Origin: Rhodocyclales bacterium
GTDB taxonomy: Bacteria > Pseudomonadota > Gammaproteobacteria > Burkholderiales > Rhodocyclaceae
NCBI GenBank assembly: GCA_021286885.1
Contig: JAJTBM010000105.1
Location: 1-8,640, forward strand
Direction of reading: 5' to 3'
DNA: 8,640 nt
The number at the start of each line of letters is the position of its first letter. Position 1 is the first letter of the stretch. The translations under genes were made by a program, and so were the position numbers. Shown one piece after another: positions 1-8,640 of this stretch. Below the pieces are notes generated by a model that was not told the origin of the DNA, searched no databases, and worked only from the letters and a program-made list of their open reading frames with translations.

Positions 1-246
1 CTGTTCGGCGAGTACGAAGGCGAAGCCAAGCGCCTGCTGGCCGTGCCCCTGGTGCTGCCGGCCTACGAGATGGTCATGAAATGTTCCCACACCTTCAACC
101 TGCTGGATGCGCGGGGTGCCATTTCTGTTACCGAGCGCGCCGCCTACATTGGCCGCGTGCGCGCCCTGGCCCGTGAAGTGGCCCAGGCCTATCACAACTC
201 CCGCGAAGCCCTGGGCTTCCCGATGCTCAAGAAGGAGGCCGCGTGA
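1..246 (+). CDS. glyQ: Glycyl-tRNA synthetase alpha subunit, C-terminal part (5' end outside window)
   Basis: Frame 1 is open from the first base to TGA at 244-246 and encodes the last 81 residues of GlyQ. GlyQ is the catalytic (class II) subunit of the alpha2beta2 bacterial glycyl-tRNA synthetase, which charges tRNA-Gly with glycine in the cytoplasm. The visible segment contains [17 protein letters not shown], then a helix ending in SREALGFPM near the C-terminus; both closely match my recollection of the end of E. coli GlyQ (about 300 residues). The catalytic core lies upstream of the window. The stop overlaps the glyS start in TGATG, so the two subunits are likely translationally coupled, which suits a fixed-stoichiometry complex. 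The internal ATG codons are not starts, because the frame stays open and family-like to the window edge. Confidence 0.97.
   Translation: MFGEYEGEAKRLLAVPLVLPAYEMVMKCSHTFNLLDARGAISVTERAAYIGRVRALAREVAQAYHNSREALGFPMLKKEAA
232..238 (+). promoter_or_regulatory. Ribosome binding site of glyS
   Basis: AAGGAGG lies inside the last codons of glyQ, seven bases before ATG 246 and only four before the alternative GTG 243. The spacing favours ATG 246 as the glyS start. Confidence 0.75.
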
Positions 247-2330
247 TGACCAGCGCGACCCTGCTCGTAGAACTCCTCACCGAAGAACTCCCCCCCAAGG
301 CCCTGGGCCGGCTGGGCAAGGCCTTTTCCGACGGCATCGTGGCGGGCCTGCGTAGCCGTGGCCTGGTGGCCGCCGATGGTGCCTTCCGCTGGTTTGCTAC
401 GCCCCGCCGTCTGGCCGTGAGCATCCCCGCCGTGCTGGCCGAAGCCGCCGCCAAGGATGTGACCGAAAAGATCATGCCGGTGAGCGTGGCCCTTGGCGCC
501 GATGGCCAGCCCACCCCCGCCCTGGTCAAGAAGCTCGAAGCCAAGGGCATCCCGCTGGCAGCCGTGGCCGGCTTTGAGCGCCGCATGGATGGCAAGGCCG
601 AAGCCCTGTTCCACACCAGCACCGTGCCCGGCGCCCGCCTGGCCGATGTGCTGGCCGGCATCGTGCACGACAGCCTCAAGCAGCTGCCCATTCCCAAGGT
701 GATGCGCTGGGGCGACGGCGACGCCACCTTCGTGCGTCCGGTGCACAAGCTCTCCATGCTGCACGGCACCGAAGTCGTGCCCGGCACCGTGCTGGATCTG
801 GTTTCGGGCCGTACCACCAAGGGCCACCGCTTCATGAGCCGGGGCGAGATCGAGATCGTGAACGCCGACGCCTACGAGGCCACCCTGTTGGCCGAAGGCA
901 AGGTGATCCCCGATTTCGCCGAGCGCCGCGCCAACATCGAAAAGCAGCTGCTGGCCGAAGCCGGACGTCAGAACGCCAAGCTCGACGACTACGCCGACCT
1001 GCTGGACGAAGTGACCGCCCTGGTCGAACACCCCACCGTGTACGTGGGCGAGTTCGAGGCCGAGTTCCTGGCCGTGCCCCAGGAGTGCCTGATCCTCACC
1101 ATGCGCTCCAACCAGAAGTATTTCCCCCTGTTCGACGACGCCGGCAAGCTGCTCAACCGCTTCCTGATCGTCTCCAACATGGAACTGGCCGATCCGTCCA
1201 ACATCATTGCCGGCAACCAGCGGGTGGTGCGTCCGCGTCTGTCTGACGCCCGCTTCTTCTTCGAGCAGGATCGCAAGCACACCCTGGCCTCCCGCGCTGC
1301 CAAGCTGGATGCGGTGGTCTATCACAACAAGCTGGGCTCGGTGGGTGACCGGGTGCGCCGTCTGCAAGCCCTGGCGGGCCGCATCGCCGCCCTGATGGGG
1401 GCCGACGTTGAGCGTGCCACCCAGGCCGCCGGGCTGGCCAAGGCCGACCTGGTGACCGACATGGTGGGCGAGTTCCCCGAGCTGCAAGGCACCATGGGCC
1501 GCTACTACGCCGAAGGCGAAGGCCTGGATGCCGAGGTGGCCCAGGCCATCGAGCAGCACTACCGCCCGCGCTTTGCCGGCGATGCGCTGCCCGAATCCGC
1601 CGTGGCCCAGGCGGCTGCCCTGGCCGACAAGCTGGACGCCCTGGCCGGTTTCTTCGGCATCGGCATGCTGCCCACCGGCGACAAGGATCCGTTTGGTCTG
1701 CGCCGTGCCGCCCTGGGCGTGCTGCGCATCCTGATCGAAGCGCCGCTGCCCCTCGAACTGCCCGCCCTGATCGAGGCCGCTGCTGCTGGCTTCCCGGCTG
1801 GGGTGCTCAAGGCCGAAGTGGCCGGCCCCCTGTTCGACTTCATGCTGGAGCGCCTGCGCAACCTGCTGCGCGACGCCGGCCACGCCCAGGACGCCATCGA
1901 GGCGGTGCTGGCCCAGAAGCCCACCCGCATCGACCAGGTGGTGCCCCGTCTGGCCGCCGTGGCGGCCTTCCAGCAGTTGCCGGAAGCCGCCGCCCTGGCC
2001 GCCGCCAACAAGCGCATCGTGAACATCCTCAAGAAGGCTGAAGGCGCGCTGCCCGAACCCTCGGCGGCCCTGCTGGTCGAAGAGGCCGAGCAGGCCCTGT
2101 TCGCGGCAATTCAGGACGTGGCCCCCCAGGCCCGCGCCCACTTTGCCGCCCAGGCCTACACCGACGCCCTGCGGGTGCTGGCCGGCCTGCGCGCTGCGGT
2201 GGATAGCTTCTTCGACGGCGTGATGGTGATGGCCGACGATGTCGCGGTGCGTAACAACCGGCTGGCCCTGCTCCAGGAGCTGGCCGGGCTCATGAACCAG
2301 GTGGCGGACATTTCCCGTCTGTCGGCCTGA
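246..2330 (+). CDS. glyS: Glycyl-tRNA synthetase beta subunit
   Basis: This encodes a 694-residue protein, close to the roughly 690 of E. coli GlyS. The beta subunit joins GlyQ in the alpha2beta2 enzyme and supplies tRNA recognition, including the C-terminal DALR-type anticodon-binding domain. Family landmarks, in order, are TEELPPKAL (residues 12-20), ATPRRLAV (51-58), RFFFEQDRK (336-344), KLGSVGDRV (362-370), [10 protein letters not shown] (413-422), DKDPFGLRR (479-487), and a C-terminal stretch around 639-680 with ALRVLAGLR and RNNRLALL. The chosen ATG overlaps the glyQ stop by one base (TGATG) and has a well-spaced AAGGAGG; GTG one codon earlier is possible but poorly spaced. Codons are strongly biased to GCC and CTG, as expected of a highly expressed gene in a high-GC genome. 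No frameshift or missing motif is seen. Confidence 0.98.
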   Translation: MTSATLLVELLTEELPPKALGRLGKAFSDGIVAGLRSRGLVAADGAFRWFATPRRLAVSIPAVLAEAAAKDVTEKIMPVSVALGADGQPTPALVKKLEAKGIPLAAVAGFERRMDGKAEALFHTSTVPGARLADVLAGIVHDSLKQLPIPKVMRWGDGDATFVRPVHKLSMLHGTEVVPGTVLDLVSGRTTKGHRFMSRGEIEIVNADAYEATLLAEGKVIPDFAERRANIEKQLLAEAGRQNAKLDDYADLLDEVTALVEHPTVYVGEFEAEFLAVPQECLILTMRSNQKYFPLFDDAGKLLNRFLIVSNMELADPSNIIAGNQRVVRPRLSDARFFFEQDRKHTLASRAAKLDAVVYHNKLGSVGDRVRRLQALAGRIAALMGADVERATQAAGLAKADLVTDMVGEFPELQGTMGRYYAEGEGLDAEVAQAIEQHYRPRFAGDALPESAVAQAAALADKLDALAGFFGIGMLPTGDKDPFGLRRAALGVLRILIEAPLPLELPALIEAAAAGFPAGVLKAEVAGPLFDFMLERLRNLLRDAGHAQDAIEAVLAQKPTRIDQVVPRLAAVAAFQQLPEAAALAAANKRIVNILKKAEGALPEPSAALLVEEAEQALFAAIQDVAPQARAHFAAQAYTDALRVLAGLRAAVDSFFDGVMVMADDVAVRNNRLALLQELAGLMNQVADISRLSA

Positions 2331-2336
2331 GTTCGG

Positions 2337-2341
2337 GAAGG
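2337..2341 (+). promoter_or_regulatory. Ribosome binding site of gmhB
   Basis: A GAAGG core (within GGGAAGGG) sits six bases before ATG 2348 in the 17-base glyS-gmhB gap. It supports that start and separate ribosome loading on a shared transcript. Confidence 0.55.
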
Positions 2342-2347
2342 GTATTC

Positions 2348-2881
2348 ATGAAGATCATCGTGCTCGACCGGGACGGCGTCATCAACCACGACTCCGACCA
2401 GTTCATCAAATCTCCCGAGGAATGGAAGCCCATCCCGGGTTCGCTCGAGGCCATTGCGCGCCTCAACGAGGCGGACTGGCGGGTGGTGGTGGCGTCCAAC
2501 CAATCCGGGGTCGGGCGCGGCCTGTTCGACATGGATACCCTGAACGCCATCAACGAAAAGATGGTGAAGGCGCTCTCCCAAGTGGGCGGGCGGCTGGACG
2601 CCATCTTCTTCTGCCCCCACGCCGCCGACTCCACCTGCGACTGCCGCAAGCCCAAACCGGGCATGTTCCGGCAGATCTCCGAGCGCTTCAATGTGGATCT
2701 GAAGGGCGCCCCGGTGGTGGGGGACAGCCTGCGCGACCTGCAGGCCGGCATGGCCCTGGGCTGTGCCCCCTATCTGGTGCTGACCGGCAAGGGGCGCAAG
2801 ACCGAACAAGACCCGGCCCTGCCCGAAGGCACCCAGGTATTCCCTGATCTGGCAGCGGTTGTGGCCCAGCTGACAGCCTGA
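2348..2881 (+). CDS. gmhB: D-glycero-beta-D-manno-heptose-1,7-bisphosphate 7-phosphatase
   Basis: This is a 177-residue HAD-superfamily phosphatase. GmhB removes the C7 phosphate from heptose 1,7-bisphosphate in the cytoplasm, an intermediate step toward ADP-heptose for the LPS inner core. Visible motifs are DRDGVIN (residues 7-13; D7 the expected nucleophile and D9 the acid/base), SNQSGVGRG (50-58), the zinc-site pattern C89-P-H91 ... C97-D-C99-R-K, and VGDSLRD (124-130; D126 and D130 as metal-binding acids). The loop between H91 and C97 has five residues, shorter than the one I recall in E. coli GmhB, but all four zinc ligands are present. The gene lies 17 bases after glyS and 35 before plsC, so co-transcription is likely. 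The related histidinol-phosphate phosphatases share this fold; the context next to an envelope lipid gene and the zinc loop favour GmhB. Confidence 0.9.
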   Translation: MKIIVLDRDGVINHDSDQFIKSPEEWKPIPGSLEAIARLNEADWRVVVASNQSGVGRGLFDMDTLNAINEKMVKALSQVGGRLDAIFFCPHAADSTCDCRKPKPGMFRQISERFNVDLKGAPVVGDSLRDLQAGMALGCAPYLVLTGKGRKTEQDPALPEGTQVFPDLAAVVAQLTA

Positions 2882-2900
2882 TCTGCTGCCCCTTTGTTTC

Positions 2901-2907
2901 TGGAAAG
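2901..2907 (+). promoter_or_regulatory. Probable ribosome binding site of plsC
   Basis: TGGAAAG lies nine bases before GTG 2917 in the gmhB-plsC gap. It is the only purine-rich stretch there. It supports the GTG start over the internal ATG at 2944, which would remove part of the N-terminal hydrophobic segment. Confidence 0.45.
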
Positions 2908-2916
2908 CCTTTTCCT

Positions 2917-3657
2917 GTGTTCCTGATCCGTAATCTGCTGTTCATGCTCATCCTTGGTGTGCTCACGCCCTTGTATGCGCTGATCGCCATTCTGAGTACT
3001 CCCTTTGATCCTCGCACGCGGCATCGTCTGGTGCGCGGCTGGCCCCTCATCATGAGCTGGGTCATCTGGCATGTGCTCGGCATCCGCTACCGGATCGAGG
3101 GGGCGGGCAACATCCCCGCAGGCCCGGCGGTGATCCTGGCCAAGCATATGTCGGCCTGGGAAACCATCGTGCTTCAGGCCATTTTTCCGCCCATGGTGTT
3201 CGTGCTCAAGAAAGAGCTGCACAAGGTGCCGTTTTTTGGCTGGGGGATCTCCCGCATGCCCATGATTGCCATCGACCGGGCCGCCGGCAAGGAGGCCCTG
3301 GAGCAGGTGGAGGCCCAGGGGCGTCAGCGTCTGGCCGACGGGTATTGGGTCACGATTTTCCCGGAAGGTACTCGGGTGGCGCCTGGCCAGAAAAAGCGCT
3401 ACAAGATTGGTGGCGCCTGGCTGGCGGCCAAGGCCGGTGCCCCGGTGGTGCCGGTCGCCCACAATGCCGGCGAGTTCTGGGGGCGTAATTCGTTCTGGAA
3501 GCGCTCTGGCGAGGTGGTGGTGAGTGTAGGCCCCGCCATCGATACGCGTGGCCTCAGCCCCGAAGAGGTGAACACCCGTACCGAAGCCTGGGTGGAGGGT
3601 GAGATGCAGACCCGCTTTCCCCACCTCTACAAAGGCAAGGCCAAGTCTGCTGCGTGA
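2917..3657 (+). CDS. plsC: 1-acyl-sn-glycerol-3-phosphate acyltransferase
   Basis: This is a 246-residue membrane-associated acyltransferase that adds the second acyl chain to lysophosphatidic acid, giving phosphatidic acid, the precursor of all phospholipids. Residues 4-28 are strongly hydrophobic and probably anchor the enzyme in the inner membrane. Acyltransferase blocks follow in order: KHMSAWE (76-82, the catalytic HX4D-type block, here H77 with E82), MIAIDR (116-121), FPEGTR (148-153) and VPVAHN (178-183). The acid in block I is Glu rather than the textbook Asp; I recall KHxSxWET forms in other proteobacterial PlsC proteins, so this is probably an active variant. Translation likely begins at GTG 2917, the first start codon in frame with upstream purines. 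The stop overlaps the next gene by four bases (GTGA). A lyso-ornithine or other acyltransferase role is possible but less likely in this setting. Confidence 0.9.
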   Translation: MFLIRNLLFMLILGVLTPLYALIAILSTPFDPRTRHRLVRGWPLIMSWVIWHVLGIRYRIEGAGNIPAGPAVILAKHMSAWETIVLQAIFPPMVFVLKKELHKVPFFGWGISRMPMIAIDRAAGKEALEQVEAQGRQRLADGYWVTIFPEGTRVAPGQKKRYKIGGAWLAAKAGAPVVPVAHNAGEFWGRNSFWKRSGEVVVSVGPAIDTRGLSPEEVNTRTEAWVEGEMQTRFPHLYKGKAKSAA

Positions 3658-4370
3658 GTGTCACAGCCCGAAGGCTGAGCCTGCAGCTTGAGGGGCAAAC
3701 CCTTGAGTATCTGCTGAGTTTTGGCCGCCGCAAGACCCTGGGCCTGCGCATCGATGCCCAGGGGCTGAGAGTCGGGGCACCCCTTGGAACCCCGCTGACT
3801 CGGATCGAGGATTTTCTGCGCCAGCATGGGCGCTGGATTTTCGAAAAACTGGCTGCCCAGGCGGCCCGGCCCCAGCCTGCTGCTGCGCTGGCCCTGGTGG
3901 AGGGCGCCACGATTCCCTATCTGGGGCAGGACTGGACGCTGCACCTGCTGGGCGGCAACAACCAGGGCTTGTGGCGGGATGAAGCGCGATCCATCGAACT
4001 GCGTCTGCGCCCCGGGGCCGACCCCCGGCCCGTATTGCTGCGTAGCTTCCAGCGCCGGGCGTTGGCCCATTTTTCAGGGCGGGTCGCCCATTTCTGCGCC
4101 CGCTTGGGTGTGCCACTGCCGCCAGTGGGGCTGACCAATGCCCGTACCCGTTGGGGCAGTTGCAGCAGCCGGAGTGGTATCCGGCTCCATTGGCGTCTGG
4201 CCCACCTGGCCCCGGCCATGATTGATTACGTGGTGGCCCACGAGGTGGCGCATCTGCTGGAAATGAATCATTCCCCGCGCTTCTGGTCTGTGGTGGAATC
4301 CGTGTATCCGGATTTCAAGGCGGCCCGGGCTGCCCTGCGTGGGGCCGGTGCCGGCTTGCCCCTGATCTGA
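3654..4370 (+). CDS. YgjP/SprT-like zinc metallopeptidase (DUF45, M48-like)
   Basis: This is a 238-residue protein with the hallmark C-terminal block of the YgjP/DUF45 family: RTRWGSCSS (164-172), then HEVAH (196-200) and H206 in the following MNHSPRFW. H196, H200 and H206 are the expected zinc ligands and E197 the catalytic base, so the protein should be a gluzincin-type metalloprotease. No signal peptide or membrane segment is seen, so it probably acts in the cytoplasm. The N-terminal 100 residues contain the beta-rich segment typical of the family ([10 protein letters not shown], 25-34). The biological substrate of this family is poorly known and I assign none. GTG 3654 overlaps the plsC stop as GTGA, implying translational coupling with plsC; no better-placed start is visible. 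It should not be called sprT itself, because SprT proteins are shorter and differ in motif context. Confidence 0.85.
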   Translation: MSVTARRLSLQLEGQTLEYLLSFGRRKTLGLRIDAQGLRVGAPLGTPLTRIEDFLRQHGRWIFEKLAAQAARPQPAAALALVEGATIPYLGQDWTLHLLGGNNQGLWRDEARSIELRLRPGADPRPVLLRSFQRRALAHFSGRVAHFCARLGVPLPPVGLTNARTRWGSCSSRSGIRLHWRLAHLAPAMIDYVVAHEVAHLLEMNHSPRFWSVVESVYPDFKAARAALRGAGAGLPLI

Positions 4371-4381
4371 GCTTGGTCGGT

Positions 4382-4398
4382 GGTGGGCTGCGCCCATC
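4382..4398 (+). other. Short GC-rich inverted repeat after the metallopeptidase gene
   Basis: GGTGGGC and GCCCATC can pair (with one G-T pair) around a TGC loop, 11 bases after the metallopeptidase stop. No T-run follows, so it is not a convincing intrinsic terminator. It may be a weak attenuating or RNA-end-protecting hairpin before gloA, or chance in GC-rich DNA. Confidence 0.25.
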
Positions 4399-4412
4399 TC
4401 GTCGTGCCGCTT

Positions 4413-4444
4413 ATTTCGTTGTTTCGTTATTCCGTTATGCCGTT
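4413..4444 (+). repeat. Imperfect 8-bp tandem repeat, four copies, upstream of gloA
   Basis: Four adjacent 8-base units read ATTTCGTT, GTTTCGTT, ATTCCGTT and ATGCCGTT. Positions 5-8 are CGTT in every copy, with Y or C variation before it. The array is T-rich against a GC-rich background and ends 29 bases before the gloA ATG. A possible degraded fifth unit (GTATCCCG) follows. Copies differ, so this is not a pure simple-sequence repeat. A role as repeated protein-binding sites or as part of the gloA leader is speculative. Confidence 0.6.
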
Positions 4445-4461
4445 GTATCCCGAAATTTTGT

Positions 4462-4468
4462 GAGGTGA
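4462..4468 (+). promoter_or_regulatory. Ribosome binding site of gloA
   Basis: GAGGTGA lies five bases before ATG 4474. It overlaps the alternative GTG at 4465, which therefore cannot use it. This decides the gloA start. Confidence 0.75.
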
Positions 4469-4473
4469 ATCGT

Positions 4474-4860
4474 ATGCGTATGCTGCACACCATGCTCCGC
4501 GTGGGCGATCTGGACCGTTCCCTGGCTTTTTACACCGAGGTGCTGGGCATGCGCCTGCTGCGCCGCAATGATTATCCGGAAGGCAAGTTCACCCTGGCCT
4601 TTGTGGGGTATCAGGATGAATCGGAAGGGGCTGTGCTGGAGCTGACCCACAACTGGGGCGTTGAGTCTTACGAGTTGGGCACCGCCTACGGCCATATTGC
4701 TCTGGAAGTGCCGGATGCCTACGCCGCCTGCGCCCAGATCAAGGATCGGGGCGGCAAGGTGGTGCGTGAGGCGGGCCCCATGAAGCATGGCACCACGGTG
4801 ATTGCCTTCGTGGAAGACCCGGACGGCTACAAGGTGGAGCTGATCCAGGCCAAGTCCTGA
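4474..4860 (+). CDS. gloA: Lactoylglutathione lyase (glyoxalase I)
   Basis: This encodes a 128-residue single-domain glyoxalase I (the E. coli protein is 135). It converts the hemithioacetal of methylglyoxal and glutathione to S-lactoylglutathione in the cytoplasm, the first step of methylglyoxal detoxification. The protein begins [16 protein letters not shown] and carries the four metal ligands of the E. coli enzyme at the same residue numbers: H5, E56, H74 and E122. AYGHIAL and FVEDPDGYK are further family signatures. The short form without the insertions of zinc-type enzymes suggests a Ni/Co-dependent enzyme; this metal preference is inferred from the family. ATG 4474 is chosen because of the GAGGTGA before it and the fit with E. 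coli GloA; GTG 4465 would add three residues. The 103-base gap from the previous gene leaves room for its own promoter, though no convincing -35/-10 pair is seen. Confidence 0.96.
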   Translation: MRMLHTMLRVGDLDRSLAFYTEVLGMRLLRRNDYPEGKFTLAFVGYQDESEGAVLELTHNWGVESYELGTAYGHIALEVPDAYAACAQIKDRGGKVVREAGPMKHGTTVIAFVEDPDGYKVELIQAKS

Positions 4861-4871
4861 GGCCGGACGCG

Positions 4872-4887
4872 CCCGGGCCTATCCGGG
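4872..4887. terminator. Possible hairpin between convergent gloA and kinase genes
   Basis: CCCGG and CCGGG pair around the loop GCCTAT in the 28-base convergent gap. An overlapping near-palindrome, GGTTCAGAACC (4886-4896), spans the kinase stop codon. Neither is followed by a T-run on either strand, so a bidirectional terminator is only a guess from position. Confidence 0.25.
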
Positions 4888-4888
4888 T

Positions 4889-8052
<3,164 letters not shown>

Positions 8053-8056
<4 letters not shown>

Positions 8057-8640
8057 TCGTCCCGATAGCGTTCCCGGATCAGCAGCACATCCTCCCAGCG
8101 GGAGAAGAATGCATCCAGGCAGTCCGGGTCGAAGTGGGTGCCACGCCCTTCGTGGAGCAGGGCGACCGCTCGATCCAAGTCCCAAGCCTCTTTGTAAGGG
8201 CGGGCGGAGGTGAGAGCGTCGAACACGTCTGCAACCGCCACGATCCGCCCCACTAGAGGAATCTCTTGCCCTCGGGTGCCCTTGGGGTAGCCGCTGCCAT
8301 CGAATTTTTCGTGGTGATTGAGGGCAATCTCGGCCGCCATCTGGATCATGGGTGAGCTGGAACCTGCCAGGATGTCATGGCCAATCTGGGCGTGGCGCCG
8401 CATGATGTCCATTTCTTCGGGGGTGAGCCGCCCCGGTTTGAGCAGGATGTGGTCTGGGGTGCCCACCTTGCCCACATCGTGCATGGGCGCAGCGGTCAGC
8501 AGCCGGTCGCAGAAGGCCTGATCCATGCCAAGGGCCTCGGCGATCAGGCGTGAGTAGTGGGACATGCGCAGGATGTGGGCGCCGGTTTCCGGGTCGCGAA
8601 ACTCCGCCGCCCGGGCCAGCCGGGTGATGGTCTCCCGCTC
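8053..8640 (-). CDS. HD-GYP domain cyclic-di-GMP phosphodiesterase, likely response regulator (5' end outside window)
   Basis: The minus-strand frame is open from the right window edge to the stop at 8053-8055, giving 195 residues of the C-terminal part. HD-GYP enzymes hydrolyse c-di-GMP in the cytoplasm, usually to pGpG or GMP. Counting from the window edge, visible motifs are RDPETGAH (15-22), HDVGK (54-58, the HD metal site), HH at 109-110, FDGSGYPKG (113-121, the GYP signature) and VADVFDALTS (136-145). All metal-binding positions I know appear intact, so an active enzyme is expected. The opening segment resembles the start of HD-GYP domains that follow a receiver in RpfG-type regulators, but that receiver lies outside the window. 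The internal ATG at 8565 is not the start, since the family match runs past it. The ATGA overlap with the kinase gene indicates coupled translation and a functional pair. Confidence 0.93.

Noticed and set aside
192..2141. A 649-residue open frame on the minus strand opposite glyS
   Set aside because: It lies entirely antisense to a clear glyS and the glyQ end. Its product is Gly/His/Gln-rich with no motif, the usual mirror of a codon-biased high-GC gene.
2770..3624. A 284-residue minus-strand open frame opposite gmhB and plsC
   Set aside because: It is antisense to two genes with intact family motifs, and the product is low-complexity with no recognisable domain.
4382..4398. Rho-independent terminator after the metallopeptidase gene
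   Set aside because: A short stem exists but no T-run follows, so it is kept only as a low-confidence inverted repeat.
4465..4473. GTG 4465 as the gloA start
   Set aside because: It overlaps the only good ribosome binding site, and the three extra residues are absent from E. coli GloA, whereas ATG 4474 places all four metal ligands at the E. coli numbers.
8057..8185. A 43-residue N-terminal extension of the kinase from an upstream in-frame start at 8185
   Set aside because: The extension lies within the HD-GYP coding region, is Pro/Gly/Arg-rich with no domain, and ATG 8056 in an ATGA overlap gives a normal N-terminus leading into TM1.

Overview
This window looks like a stretch of a high-GC betaproteobacterial chromosome, probably from the Rhodocyclales or close relatives. 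That placement rests on protein resemblance and on the gene order glyQ-glyS-gmhB-plsC-(YgjP/SprT-like protease)-gloA, which I remember as common in Betaproteobacteria; I could not run a database search. Coding density is very high. No rRNA, tRNA, insertion sequence, phage gene or CRISPR array is visible, and no gene-free stretch exceeds about 105 bases.

Left half (1-4860, + strand): a tightly packed housekeeping run. It starts with the 3' end of glyQ and continues with glyS (TGATG overlap), gmhB, plsC, a zinc metallopeptidase of the YgjP/SprT/DUF45 type (GTGA overlap with plsC) and gloA. The first five genes are close enough to form one operon joining translation (glycyl-tRNA synthetase), LPS heptose synthesis (GmhB) and phospholipid synthesis (PlsC). 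gloA follows a 103-base gap that holds a small hairpin and an imperfect 8-bp tandem repeat, so it may be transcribed at least partly on its own.

Right half (4889-8640, - strand): a two-gene signalling cassette converging on gloA. The upstream gene, cut by the right window edge, encodes an HD-GYP protein with the residues of an active cyclic-di-GMP phosphodiesterase. Its stop overlaps, as ATGA, the start of a 1055-residue membrane-bound hybrid histidine kinase. The kinase reads TM - periplasmic region - TM - HAMP - PAS - HisKA - HATPase - degenerate receiver - true receiver - Hpt, a BarA-like multi-step phosphorelay layout. The likely model is that the kinase controls the HD-GYP protein, and so c-di-GMP turnover, through a receiver on the unseen N-terminal part of the HD-GYP protein. 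That receiver is inferred, not seen.

I found no clear case for a wholly new system. The points most worth a second look are the degenerate receiver and unassigned sensor region of the kinase, the coupled kinase/HD-GYP pair, the 8-bp repeat upstream of gloA, and a C8 tract at the TM2/HAMP boundary of the kinase.
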